This document shows, one piece after another, positions 23,448 through 35,232 of a DNA stretch of 64,000 nt (the stretch's first letter is position 1; every line of letters starts with the position of its first letter). Under the pieces are notes generated by a model. That model saw nothing but the letters and a program-made list of their open reading frames with translations, did not search any database and had not been told where the DNA came from. Origin of the DNA: Gaeumannomyces sp. JS-464 (Eukaryota > Ascomycota > Sordariomycetes > Magnaporthales > Magnaporthaceae); the NCBI GenBank assembly GCA_002197995.1, contig NGZR01000002.1, positions 3,720,001 through 3,784,000 of the forward strand. Direction: 5' to 3'. Both the position numbers and the translations under genes were made by a program.

Positions 23448-24012
23448 GACGGAACAAAAAGAAATACGTCCTGATATTTGAGGTGCCCAATTAGGTAGGT
23501 ACAGTATTTCTGATCAAATCCGATGGGTATGCGGCCCAAATTCGCAGACATAGGCTGAGGCAGTCAAATGTTGCACTCTCCACCTGCGCTTCACAGCTTT
23601 CCATGTTCAATGCGCCAGCGCGGGCAGACCAGAAAAAAAAAATCCCCAAGGCTGAAAGATAAAGCTACGGTTTTGTTATCTCCACGTGATGTAGTTAGAA
23701 AAAATGCGGGGGTTGAAGCCGGCGTGGAGGGGCTAAATTGCTTGCGGGGCGCTAAGCCTGTTTAGGGACTCTGTTGACAAAACAAGCACACCGAGCGGCG
23801 GGACAAACCACCCCACGCGCCAGCGGGCAAGGGGCGGGCCAAATATTGATGGATGGTGGCTAGAGAGTGTGACTGCTGCATCATCCGCTTTCTGATCAGG
23901 ACGATGGGTGTCCTGTTGTGTTTACAAATATAAACAACGTTATCTCGCCTGCATCGCAGCGACCGCCCTGTCTAGTTCCCCATATCGACATTCGAGAGGG
24001 AGGCAGTCCAGG
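23448..24012. other. Divergent promoter region, NOP4 and the condensin gene
   Basis: About 565 bp between divergent starts. It contains an AT-richer patch and a TAGGTAGGTAC word near 23,492. No gene is seen. Confidence 0.55.
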
Positions 24013-27000
24013 ATGCCGCGAGCATCCACAAGATCGACGCGGACCAGCTCCGCCGCGGTCTCGCACAAGTCGTCGAGCGCGACCCTGAACCCGCGCACAT
24101 CCGTCGCGTCCCGCGCGTCCATCCCAACATCCCCGACGAGGCGCCAGATAATGCGCTCAGGCCACAGATCGCCTCGGTGTTCCGCGAGGCCCAGCGCACG
24201 ACGGCATCCCACCGAAAGCTGACGGTGACGCTCCGCAAGATCCAGGAGGCCTGCTGCTACGAGCCGACGAGTGCCACCAAATCATCGGCCGCTTCAGATT
24301 TCGACGAGGAGGACTTCAACACCGAGTTTTCGCGATGCGTGCTGCGCGTCATGCCGGTCAAGAAGACCGAGAGCGCGGGCGAGAAGGTGGTGCGGTTCAT
24401 CGCCCTATTCCTGCAGCACTCGATAGAGAAGGATAATGAGCTGCTCGGCGAGCTGGACGAGGAGGCCAGCACCATGCCCGAGACGCCCGGCACCAGACTG
24501 ACGGCGCACCTTATGGAGGTGATCCTGCCGCTGCTGACGGCCAAAGACAAGTTCGTGCGCTACCGGTCCACCCAGTTGATCTCCCAGATTATAAACTCGC
24601 TCGAGGCGATCGATGACGACCTGTTCCAGAAACTGCGGTACGGGCTTCTCAAGCGCATCCGCGACAAGGAGGCTATGGTCCGCGCCCAGGCCGTCCTGGG
24701 CCTTGGCCGCCTCGCCGGCAACCAGGCTGAGGCTGAGCCCAACTCGGACGACAGCGACGACGGCTCGAGCCAAGACCTGCTGGCCAAGCTGCTCGAGGTC
24801 CTACAGAACGACCCGAGCGCCGACGTGCGCCGGTCGCTACTGGTCAACCTGCCAATTCTGCCCAACACCCTGCCCTTCCTGCTAGAACGGGCTAGGGACC
24901 AGGACGCGCTGACCCGGCGGGCCGTCTACTCGAGGCTGCTGCCGGCGTTGGGCGACTTCCGCCACCTGTCTCTCTCCATGAGGGAAAAGCTGCTTAGGTG
25001 GGGGCTCCGCGACAGAGACGAGAACGTCCGCAAGGCTGCCGGCCGCCTCTTTAGGGAGCGCTGGATCGAGGACTGTGTCGGCCCCAGGAGCCAGCCGAGG
25101 ACGGCCAGCCGCCTGAGCCCGCCGCGCCCAGCTTTGACGGGTTGCTCGAGCTGCTCGAGCGGATTGATGTGGTCAACTCAGGGGTCGAGAACGGGGTCGC
25201 ACTTGAGGCCATGCGCGGCTTCTGGGAGGGCCGACCCGACTACAGGGAGGCCGTGTGCTTTGACGACCACTTCTGGGAGACGCTCTCGGCCGAGTCTGTC
25301 TTCATGGTGCGCAGTTTCAACCAGTTCTGTCAGACAGAGGGTAACGGCAGGTACGAGTCGCTAGTCGAGGAGAAGCTGCCCGAGGTTACGAAACTCGCCT
25401 TCTACCTTGAACGCTACGTCAAGGTGCTGATCGACGCCATCAAGCGGATCGAGGAGAAGGAGGTGGATGAGGACGAAGATGAGGAGGACACAGTCGAGCA
25501 GGAGTTCATCGTAGAGCAGCTGCTACACATCGCCCTCACCCTCGACTATTCGGACGAGGTCGGTCGTAGGAAGATGTTCGCCCTCCTCCGCCAGACTCTC
25601 TCGATCCCCGAGCTGCCCGACGAGGTCACCAAGCTCACAGTTGACGTGCTGCGCGATATCTGCGCGCCAGACGCCGCTGGCGAGCGCGAGTTCTGCAGCG
25701 TGGTCCTCGAGGCGGTCGCCGACGTACACGACACCATTACCGACGGAGACGGCGGCGACGGCGAGGAGAGCTTCCACTCTGCGCGGTCCGAGGTCAGCCG
25801 CGCCAGCACCCCACCCAGAACGGCAAGGCGGACAAGGACGCCGGTCTGTCGGAGGAGGAGAAGCAGGAGAAGCTCGTCAAGGAGCTCCTGATCAACATGA
25901 AGTGCCTGCACATTGTGCAGTGCATGCTCACAAACGTCTCGGGGAGCCTGCAGGCCAACGACCACCTTGTCTCGATGCTTAACAATCTCGTAGTCCCTGC
26001 GGTCCGCAGTCAGGAGGTCCCCGTCCGGGAGCGCGGCCTCGTATGTCTCGGCTTATGCTCACTTCTCGACCGGTCGCTCGCCGAAGAAAACCTGGCGCTG
26101 TTCATGGCCTTTTACAACAAGGGGCACGCAGAGCTTCAGATCACGGCCCTCCACATCCTGACCGATATCCTCAATGTACACGGCGCCCAGCTCCTTTCGG
26201 CCTCGCCCCCGCTCCAGAAGGTTTACGTCAAGGCACTGAGGCACAAGTCCCACGAGGTTCAGGCCGCGGCCACCATTGCCGTCTCCAAACTGCTGCTGGG
26301 CCGCGTGGTGACGGATCCGGACACGTCGGCGGAGCTGCTCAAGACGCTCGTCATCGCCTACTTTGAGCCAGCTAGCTCGGGCAACCAGAGCGTGCGGCAG
26401 GCCCTCAACTACTTCCTGCCCGTGTTTTGCTACTCCCGGCCCGAGAACCAGGACCTCATGCGGTCGGTCGCTTTAGACGCTCTTCACTATCTCTTCAACG
26501 TGCGCGAGGGCTTCGAGGACGACGAGGCCGACATCGACGACGAGATGGTCAGTCTGAGCACCATTGGCGCGTGCCTGGTGGATTGGACCGACCCCCGCAA
26601 GTGCTACTCGCCCGGCATCCCTAGTGACGCCGAGAAGAAGAATGTGAACGGGGACATTCACCTTGACTTTATTCACGCCATTCTGGCTAAGCTGAACACC
26701 AGCATTCCGAGTAAGAACCCATCCTATTCACGTCCAATGGCTCGTGCACGCACATATAGGGGGCAGCTCGTTCGCTAACAATATCGATTTCTCACGCGCA
26801 GAGGAACTGAAGAAAGTGGTGGCTGCCCTCCTCGGCAAACTCTACATCTCGCCAACGTCGACTGAAGACAAGGTCAGGGAGACGTACGCCGAAGTCACCG
26901 ATGCGGTCGAGAGCAACCTCGTGTCGGACACGACGGGGCGGAACGCGCTGTACAAGATCCACGTGTCGCTTGGCAAGATCGTCAACAACCTGGACCAGCA

Positions 27001-27247
27001 GCAACAGCAGCAACAGGACGGCTACGGCAGGAGGAGCGTCAGCAGGGCCACATCTGTCAACCTCGAGGACAAGACCATCGTGCCCGAGGAGAAGACGGTC
27101 GTCATGGAGTCGGGCATCAAAGAGGAGGACGACGAGGGCGAGGATGAGGGAGGAGATGGCAGCACCGAAGGGACAATTGTTCAGAAACGACAGGCGGACG
27201 AGTCGCTCGTCGATGAGCTTCTAAGCGAAGGGGAGAGTGAGGCATGA
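24013..27247 (+). CDS. Condensin complex non-SMC subunit Ycg1/Cnd3 (CAP-G); three 1-base breaks
   Basis: Exon 1 is 24013-26710 and exon 2 is 26802-27247, giving about 1048 residues. CAP-G is the HEAT-repeat subunit that binds DNA and the Brn1 kleisin in condensin. Key stretches are FREAQRTTASHRKLTVTLRK near the N-terminus, RYRSTQLISQIINSLEAID, KEAMVRAQAVLGLGRLAGNQ, RDENVRKAAGRLFRERWIED, KCLHIVQCMLTNVSGSLQAN and RERGLVCLGLCSLLDRSLA. An acidic, Glu-rich tail ends the protein. Each of three C runs is one base short: 24131-24134, 25082-25085 and 25809-25812. Adding one C at each joins four open segments into one family-length frame. The N-terminus (MPRASTRSTRTSSAAV...) is Ser/Thr/Arg-rich and disordered. 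A short CAG-type Gln run (NLDQQQQQQQDG) lies near the C-terminus. Confidence 0.93.
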
Positions 27248-27664
27248 CCCGATTGCTGATGACGGTGTATTACCTGGGAAAGGGTTTCCTAACACATGGA
27301 TCCGTTGTCTCTGATGAGGGCGGTTTGGTATGATTTCTTGGGTCTCGCTTGCCGGAGGGCGGTTATGATTGGGTTTTGTTACGAAGCGGGGCAGGATATG
27401 GGAAGATATAATGTCCGGAACGAAACTTGGGAGGATACGTTGACCGTTAAACAAGTGTTATGCGCACTCTGATACACGCTTGGTTTCCCGCGAAGCCATG
27501 GCCGCGTTTGGTTTAGATATACAAGTCATTTCACTTCTTTTCGAGAAGTCCTGAAACAGAAACACAACGCTTCGATTGTTGCGCCGATCGATCAATATCT
27601 TCATGCCAAATCTATAAATGCGGTGGATATGGTTACAGTTTCGCCCAAACAACCCGTATAGCTA
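27248..27664. other. Convergent intergenic region, condensin gene and PDX1
   Basis: This 417-bp stretch holds the 3' flanks of two convergent genes. Nothing further is recognised. Confidence 0.5.
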
Positions 27665-29093
27665 TTACTTGATGAGCACAAGGCTTTCGGGCTCCTCCTC
27701 AATCACCAGCTTGAACCTCTCTAGGAAGGCCTTGGCACGCTTCTCCTCTGTCTTGGGCACCGTGAGGCTGATAAACAGGGGGTTCGATGACGACGGGACC
27801 TGGCGCGCAAGCTTCCTGGAGGCGCGTGAGGGGCCGGCCAGGACGTCAATGATGTCGGGCTGGCGACGCGCAACGGACTTGACGGGGGCCTCCGAGGCGC
27901 CCATTATTTGGGGCGTGTAGTTGCCACGGGACGTCGCGGGACCGTTGCCGCCGGCCAGGCCCAGGACCTGGTCGAAAAGCTCGTCGGCCGTGGGCTGGTA
28001 GTCGGCCGGGACAGGGAGGACGTCGTTGGCGATAAGCGAGGCGCGCTCGACGTACTGCGACAGCGGCAGCTCGACGCCGAGGCTCTTGCGGAGCTTCTCG
28101 CGCGCCTCGAACGCGGCGTCGAACGAGACGGGCGAGACCTCGAGTAGGGTAGGCCTCTTGGGGGCGGGCGCCTCGGCCGCCGCGGCCTTTTGCGGCTTCG
28201 GCGCGGGCTTGGCGAGCTTGATGTTGCTGAGGTCCAGGTGCGAGAGCTTCTCGAACCTCTCGGATATGGTGGCGGGGGTCTGCTGGTTGATGACGCCCAG
28301 GTGCGCCAGTATGTCGCCCTTGAGCAGGCGCCCGTTGGGGCCCGTGGGGGCGATCTGCGCCACGGCCGACTCGTCGATGCCCTTCTCCTTCACGAGCTGG
28401 GCCACCGACGGCAGCAGTGGGTAGATGACCCTGGACGGCTTCCCACTGAGCGCCTTTTTGGTGGCCTCGGCGGGCTGTGCGGGGGGGGCCTCGGACTGCT
28501 GGGGTGGCTGCGACGAGGCCTCGGACTTTGACTGTTTCTGCTGCGTCTCCTTGGCGGCGCTCTCGTCGGGCGGGATTTCTAGCGCCGAGATGTCGTCGCC
28601 CTCCTCGGCCAGCACGGCGATGCGGGCGCCGACCTTTACGGCCTTGGCGCCGTCGCCCTGCATGATCTTCATCAGGATGCCCTCGTCCTGGGCCTCGACG
28701 TCCATGGTGGCCTTGTCCGTCTCGATCTCGAGCAGCACGTCGCGGCGGAGAACTTCTCGCCCTCCTTGACGCGCCAGGTGGCGATGTTGCCCTCCGTCAT
28801 GGTCGGCGAAAGTGCGGGCATGGTGAAGTTCTGCGCGGCAAGCGCCGCGGCCGATGTCCTAAAACCTAGTTGGCGGGTTGCGCGCTTGCAGCGTTAGCGG
28901 GTCGGCTCCGTCTGCGTCCTCACGGGTACATGACATGCGCTCGCCACGCCTCATGCCTGGTCGGGAGGCTCCCGGGGGATGCGATGGCTCCGAGGGGTGG
29001 CGGGAGTTAACCTCGTGGCGTGACAACAGCTCCAGCTAGCCTCCGCCTGTTCAGCCGGCCGGACATGCGGCATAATGCCGCAAGTGTCGCCAT
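27665..29093 (-). CDS. PDX1: Pyruvate dehydrogenase E3-binding protein (protein X)
   Basis: Exon 1 is 29012-29093 and exon 2 is 27665-28865, giving about 427 residues. Exon 1 encodes an Arg-rich, acid-free mitochondrial presequence ([20 protein letters not shown]). The lipoyl domain follows: [13 protein letters not shown] and [14 protein letters not shown], with Lys as the lipoylation site. Then come a Pro/Ala/Gln linker and the peripheral subunit-binding domain, [18 protein letters not shown]...[12 protein letters not shown]. The C-terminal domain lacks the HxxxDG catalytic motif of E2 acetyltransferase, so this is Pdx1, which anchors dihydrolipoamide dehydrogenase (E3) to the E2 core in the matrix. 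One base is missing near 28742-28743, inside the lipoyl domain (KFSAGDVLLE). The intron donor is GTTAAC, unusual but giving the correct phase and sequence ([15 protein letters not shown]). Confidence 0.92.
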
Positions 29094-29841
29094 CGCGTTC
29101 CTGGCCGATCGGGGGCACCGTCCAGCGAGTCGGGATCGGGGGTCCGGGCCGTCTTGTCGAGGCTTTTATTGAGGCTTGGTGCCAGTGCGAGGCCGGAGCT
29201 TCGCGCCCACTTGTACTGCTGCCCCGGAGCTTTCGTTAATTGGGACGTAGGACTTTTCGGACGACAGGCTTTCTCTGAAGAGCTGCGGACTCAGTCGAGC
29301 TTGCCCAGTAATTGGATCCAGCAAGGATCTGGCAGTGCTTTTCAGAAGCCAGAGGCGTGCTACGTCTGATGTGGTTTTCTTGCGGGAGCTGGCTCCGACA
29401 AAAATGCCTTTTTCGGGGCGCTGTCAGGCGCGAAAATTGTTGGGCAGGTGGCAGAGCCCGACCCACCAGAAAGGTACCTGCACTATCGCGGGAATTTGTG
29501 CCAAAATCGAAGTCTCTCGAATCGTGATCGTTCAGTCGTTCCTATCCAACCCGATATTGTCCTGCCACTTGCACACGGTATCCAATCTGAGTTGGCGCCA
29601 TTTTCTGCGCGAGCCCACACCACATTTTGAAGTCCTGTCATTCCTGTCCTGTTTTCCATCCCCAGCCCAAAGCCTCCAAACAGAAACGTGTAGCGATAAA
29701 GACAAAGCTGAAACGAAAAATAAAGGAAATAGTTCTAGGTAAGCACCCAGAGTGTCAAAGAGCAAAGAAAGGAAAGAAAAAAAAGATGAAAAGGGAGCAT
29801 CTTGTCGTCTGTCTGTGCTGGCCAGCAACGCAACAAACCCC
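29094..29841. other. Intergenic region upstream of PDX1
   Basis: About 750 bp hold the PDX1 promoter and the 3' flank of the unknown gene to the right. No coding motif is seen. Confidence 0.5.
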
Positions 29842-31054
29842 TCAACGATCAGACTTCCAAAACCAAGACTCTTTCTTGGGAGCATCGCCGTCCTGCTTCC
29901 GGCCGTCCTCCGTCTTGCTGCTGTCCCAGGACCATTTGCCGCCAAAGCTGGCCTGATATCTTGATTCGGTCTGTCTCGCTATCTCGTTGCCGTCGGCGTC
30001 GACCGTCTTGGAAACGGTCCTAGTGTGGCGAACGTTGCCGTCTTTGTCGACCTCCTCGTCGCGCGTGACGACGGTGGTCGTCCCGTTGGGTCCGGCAATG
30101 GTTTCGGTCGTCGTGTGAGTACCCGGCTCGCGAGAGACAGGCTGCTCCTGCAGCCTCTTGCGCGTGCCGTCGAACAGCGCCTCCTCCGTCTCGGGCCAGT
30201 TTGAATTTCGGTACGCAGGTTCTCCTGGCTCGGGCAGTCCGAGCCATCCGCTGTCGAAGCCAAGGCGCAGGCCCGCATTGCCCCAGCCCCTGAAGCCCCA
30301 GTCGGCGACATCCTGCCAGTAGAAGTTCCACGGGTCTCGGGTGGCAGCACAGCCAGGCTGCCAATACGCACGTGACGCGACGGGTTCAGGCGGATGTCGG
30401 AGTCGGGTGGGAAGACAGAGTCGTACAGACCCGCCTGCGCAGCGACGCCAGCCAGGCAGTGGACGAACTACCGGCCATGAGTGGCCCGAGGATTTTTCTG
30501 TCATCACTCCCGGCGGGGTAGTAGCTGGCGAGAAGATTATCGTGGCGCAAGTCTGCCAGCCAAAGCACGCGCCGGGTCAAACTTGCGCCGCTCCGGATCC
30601 GTAGCGCGGCGATGACGCTCTTGGTGGTCAGCAAGGCTTTGGCCGGAGCCCGCGCGGAGGAGATCCTCAAAGGCGTCGGCGAACCCGTTGGGGCTGCCGG
30701 CGCCGGCGGGCAGGTCGTTCGGAGTCGGCGGGGGCAGGTTTTGCAGATTGAAAGGCGAGTAGGGCGAGAGAACGGCCCATTGGTACCACTGGCGCATCAG
30801 AAGCCCCTCCAGAAAATGATGTTGAGTGGGCTCGCCAGTGTCGGATCCCGGGCCGGGTCGGGTCCGGACCCAGGCGGCACGGAGGCTCCGGACCCGGCGG
30901 GGGCGGCGGCACCATGGTCGCCAGCGGCGTAAGTTTTGGAGACGACTGAGGGGATGCCGAAAATGTCGTTCAGGGTGGTGTTCACATGGTGATCCACATG
31001 CTGCTTCCACCGAATGAAAAGGTTGCTGATGGGGTTGTCGTCTCTGGCGGGCAT
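29842..31054 (-). CDS. Conserved-looking protein of unknown function, broken by several frame changes
   Basis: I do not recognise a named family. Coding-like segments follow each other on the minus strand but change frame at least four times. The start MPARDDNPISNLFIRWKQHV leads into a Gly/Ala/Pro-rich stretch, then MRQWYQWAVLSPYSPFNLQN, a DLPAG...FADAFEDLL segment, then LYDSVFPPDSDIRLNPSRHV, WNFYWQDVADWGFRGWGN, and finally TTTETIAGPNGTTTVVTRDE with a charged tail ending SWFWKSDR. The first break is one base short in the C run at 30804-30807; another is in the CCC near 30,335. Given the same error type in neighbouring housekeeping genes, I think this is one intact gene of about 400 residues in a poorly polished sequence. 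A true pseudogene cannot be excluded. Tryptophan-rich repeats and low sequence complexity suggest a fungal-specific scaffold-like protein. Confidence 0.55.
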
Positions 31055-32276
31055 CGTATGTTTGCTTCGGGTTTAGCGCGGCGGAAATAGCGCTGGTTCA
31101 AGCAGGAGGATTCTAGCCAATGTATGCGGTGGAGGTGACGGGCGCTGCGCTACATTCGTTGGGTGCCTCGGCGCCTAGGGCTAGAGGCAGCGGTCGTTGA
31201 TGGGCGGCGTGTCTCGCGGAAGTTGAGTCGACAGTGATTTGAATCGGCGGTGATTTGAATCGGCGGTGATTTGAATCGGCGGTGATTTGAATCGGCGGTG
31301 ATTTGAATCGGCCTGGGTGTTGGCTTGGATGTGCAGGAAGAGCACCGGCAGGTTAGGACAGATTTTTTTATGGAAGCGCAAAGAATCGCGTGATGTTCGC
31401 CTTGTTCACCCGAAGCTGCGATAACTGCTCGAAGCTCTCTTAGCTGACCCCCGCCTGCGTGTCCCGTGTCCCCTCAGTGGACCGGGGGCTCCACCAGGGA
31501 TTGCGATGCGTCGGCGATGCGGCACCAAACGACGCTCTGCGAGTGGGCTGGAGGCGGCCCAAGAGATGGCGCCCAATGGATGGGGCGACCTGCACTGCGG
31601 CGGGCCCTACAGCGTCAGCCAACCCTGCGCGTCCCCACTAAAACCGGCTTTCGACGGGGGTCCTGGAAACAGCGCCTGGCGCTGGACTCGGGCGAACGGT
31701 ATGACCCAGCAAGATCGCTAATGGCAGCATGGTTTGATGTCAACGGCATGTGTTTTCTGTCTTCTGTGCATGTACCTACACTCCCCACTGTGCCTACACA
31801 GAGCAGGCTGCTGCTGGATGACCGAGGCGCCAGTCCCATCCGTCTCGCATCTCAATCTCAACGCCGTCTTCACTTTCCCTGATCCTCCTTCTCCTGTGAA
31901 AGCCCAGATCCCTCGCTCCAATTCCCTGCGTGCGCGTCTTTGCCCCTCGGGCTCGCCGTCCAGGACGAGTGCGACCAGCGCAGCCCTCGGCTTCCATGCT
32001 CATTGCGCGACTCGGCCAGCGCCCCGTGTTTATGCTTGCAGCAGACTCTAAAAAACGCCCGCCTCGCGTCCACCTCCGATGACCGCTCCTTATCATCTCA
32101 CGTCGAGCCGATTGTTTGGCCCCAGGGAGACATTTTGCCCGGAAAGCGGCGGAAGAGGCTGCTCATAGACAAGCGCCGCCGAGGAAACGCACCCGAATCA
32201 CGCTATCTCGGGTCGCCTACCGGTGACGTCGATTTTTTCCCTTCTTGCTAGATACGCTCGACCCTCGGGGAGCGCC
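31055..32276. other. Divergent intergenic region with a minisatellite
   Basis: About 1.2 kb between divergent starts. It contains the 16-bp minisatellite described separately. No gene is supported; short open frames in it have no recognised motif. The right half should hold the promoter of the NIPA-like gene. Confidence 0.5.
31234..31312. repeat. 16-bp minisatellite, five copies
   Basis: The unit GTGATTTGAATCGGCG is repeated head to tail at 31234, 31250, 31266, 31282 and 31298. The first four copies are identical and the fifth lacks its last base. It lies about 180 bp upstream of the start of the minus-strand unknown gene, so it may be in its promoter. Confidence 0.97.
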
Positions 32277-34794
32277 ATGCGTCTCCCGATAACCTCGTCC
32301 TCCACACCCGCGATGCCGCCTCCGCCATTATCGATCCCGCCACACAACCTCCAGCCGCCAGACGGACGCTCGTTGCTGCTGGCAGCAGAGACCGCCGCGA
32401 GGGCAGCCCTAGTGGCGCAATCATGGGCCGCCGCCGCAAATTCCACGCGGCCAGGCGGCAGCGGGGACGGCGGCGGCGATGACGATGACCCTGGCAAGGA
32501 GCTGCAGAACTGGTCGTCCATAATTGGCATAGTGACTGCCATCGTCGGCAACGTCCTGATAGCGCTCGCTCTCAACGTCCAGCGCTATGCACATACAAGC
32601 CTGCACCGCAAGAGGCTTGAGGTGCGCGAGCGCGCCAGGCAGGCCCTGCGGAACGCCGCAAAGAGCGGCCAGAACGGCGCTGGCGCCCGAGCGTATGGCA
32701 CATTGGGCGCGGAGTCGGACGGCCACGCTCCCGGCGGCTCCGGCGGACGAATACAACATGTCCAGAACAGGCAGGACGAGCACGACGACAACTACATGCC
32801 GCACGAGTCGGATCCGCTAGCCCAGAGTATCCAGTCGACCGGCTCGTTCTCACCCCACAGCGACGACGACGATATCGAATCTACCAACTACCTCAAGTCG
32901 CCGTCGTGGTGGCTGGGCCAAGTGCTAATCACGGTGGGCGAGATGGGCAACTTCCTTGCCTACGGCTTCGCCCCCGCGTCTATCGTATCGCCGCTGGGTG
33001 TGGTGGCGCTCGTCTCCAACTGCGTCATCGCGCCCATCTTCTTCAAGGAGGTGTTCCGCCAGCGCGACTTCTGGGGTGTCGTCGTCGCCGTCGCGGGCGC
33101 CATCACTGTTGTTATGAGCGCCAACACAGAAGAGACAAAGCTCGCGCCCCACGACGTTTGGAACGCCATCACCACATTCGAATTTAAGATATACATGGCC
33201 GTTTCGTGCTCCCTCGTTGCCCTGCTCATGTGGGCGAGCCCGAGGTATGGGCACCGTTCCATCCTGGTTGACCTAGGCCTCGTGGGTTTGTTCGGTATGT
33301 CTCAAACCACCCGTTCTCCCCTTTTTGATAACCTGTTTCAGAAGGTGCCCCCAAGATACCCGCTAACACGTCCATCACACGCTCCCAGGTGCTTACACGG
33401 CTCTGGCCACCAAGGGTGTCTCGTCCATGCTCTCATCCACCCTCCTGGGCGCCTTCACTACCCCTGTGACGTATGCGCTACTTTTTGTCCTACTGGGCAC
33501 CGCCGTCATGCAGGTGCGCTACGTGAACAAGGCGCTCCAGCGCTTCGACTCGACCCAGGTGATCCCTATCCAGTTCGTCATATTCACGCTCTCCGTCATC
33601 ATCGGGAGCGCCGTCCTATACCGGGACTTTGAAAAAACCACGGGCGATCAGGCCGTCACTTTTGTCGGCGGCTGCTTGCTCACCTTCTTCGGCGTCTTCC
33701 TGATCACGAGCGGCCGTGCGTCGCACGATGAGGACGAGGAGGGCCTCTCGGACGTAGAAGGCATCGAGGAGACTATTGGCCTCCACGAGCAGGATCCTGT
33801 AGGCGGCTCCGGTAGCATCCAGAGCTACCAGTCCCAGAACCCTAACACAACAGCATCAGCGGGTGACGGCACCCCCTCAAGACGATCCTCACGTGTCAGC
33901 TTCATGGACGCTGCCGGGAAGCCCACCACGATCCTCCTGGATAACGGCGTCCCGACGTTACGGATGCCGCCGTCCTCCAAGCCCCCTATGGATGTCGACG
34001 ACACCGTGGATGTAGCCGAAGGCGCACCGCTCCTAGGGCAAAATCCCTGGGTGGAATCGCCCGTCGCACATTCGGCACTGGGTATAATGGATGGCAGTCC
34101 CGACGGCGAAGGTCGCCAGCGACGTACATTCTCGACGGACTCGGTCGACGATGCATTCCAGCCGGACGGCGGCCGGGCAGTGGCCTCTGCGCCGACGTCG
34201 ACCTGGCCCACACCACCCGGCGACAGGGATCCCTTTGATCTGTGTCTGCCGATTTACACGGGCTCGACCGGGACTTCTTATCCAGACACCCCTGCTACCC
34301 CGCGCCCTCCGACGGCGCGGCCTCAGTCGCATCATTTCTCTGGCCCTATCTTCTCTCCTTCGCCGCTGTCCTCGACGGTAAGCGCCGTGGTGGCCGACAC
34401 GCTGCTTCTCCGGAACCTCGAGAGCCCTTCTTCGACGAGGAGACTTGGTGTGCGACGCAGCCGACCGAGTCTCCGGTCGAGTCTCTTTATGCCGCACGAC
34501 GAGGCCTTATCCCCAGTCAGAGCCGACCTCGTGTCCTGGACCCCTCCTAACGGCGGAGCTGGGCTTGAGGGAGTTGCTGTTGAGGATGGTGGTCTATCGT
34601 CTGCTAGCAACGAAGACGGCGAGAACACGTCCCACCAGGGGGGTTTCAGGGGCCGCGCCCGTAGCCTCAGCCTAACCTTGGGCGAACTGTTTGGGTCGAG
34701 GACCAACAGGCGGCGAAGGGACAGTGAGCCCGGCGACGAGCAGGCGGGCCTGTTGGCGACGGCTCCGGGCTCCGGGAGTACAAGGGCACGCTGA
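32277..34794 (+). CDS. NIPA-type magnesium transporter (DUF803), long C-terminal tail
   Basis: Exons 32277-33294 and 33389-34794 give 807 residues. NIPA proteins are Mg2+ transporters with nine membrane segments in the DMT superfamily. Visible motifs are NWSSIIGIVTAIVGNVLIAL, then, after a soluble insert of about 110 residues, WWLGQVLITVGEMGNFLAYG, ASIVSPLGVVALVSNCVIAP, FFKEVFRQRDFWG, GAYTALATKGVSSML, TYALLFVLLGTAVMQVRYVN and QFVIFTLSVIIGSAVLYRDF. The last 330 residues are Ser/Pro/Arg-rich and probably cytosolic (SRRSSRVSF, TPATPRPP). The first ATG after the CCTTCTTGCTAG leader was chosen; an upstream extension has only a GTG. The frame is intact. Fungal members often have such long tails, with predicted phosphorylation sites. 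Confidence 0.93.
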
Positions 34795-35232
34795 GTATAT
34801 GTGCCACATTACAGGAAAGGGTTTGGTCGGCTTTTGTTTTTTCTAGTTTCTTGTTTTCTGTCTGCATCGCGCTATGCGCTTCCTTATCTCGTCTACTAGA
34901 CTGGGCGGAGTTGACGGCCATGATCACCGCATCTGCATTGGATAGGCGTTGTTTATTTTTGTCTATGACCCTTTCTCGGCCCCTCTTGGCTCCATCTGTC
35001 AGTTGTGAGACTGCAGCTCTTGGATGTTTGGGACCGATTGGTGTATATAGCGTGGTGTTTCTATCGCATTGCAGGCTGCGCTGTAGAATAAACCCTTGGT
35101 CCTGGGTGAGATTAACACCGGAATGCTTTAAACGCCGCAAACCCAAAAAAAAAAACAAAAAAAAAAGGAGAGGAAGAAACAACAAACACGGCACGACCTC
35201 CCATGGCCTTGTCTGACCTCGCGTGGCCGGGG
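34795..35232. other. Convergent intergenic region, NIPA-like gene and acyl-CoA ligase gene
   Basis: This 438-bp stretch is the 3' flank of both genes. It has an A-rich patch near 35,142-35,166. Nothing else is recognised. Confidence 0.5.

Noticed and set aside
24013..27247. Condensin and other broken genes as true pseudogenes
   Set aside because: Every break is one base in a homopolymer, flanked by perfectly conserved coding sequence in essential genes; assembly error fits better.
31234..31312. CRISPR-like direct repeats
   Set aside because: The repeats are head to tail without spacers and the genome is fungal; this is a minisatellite.
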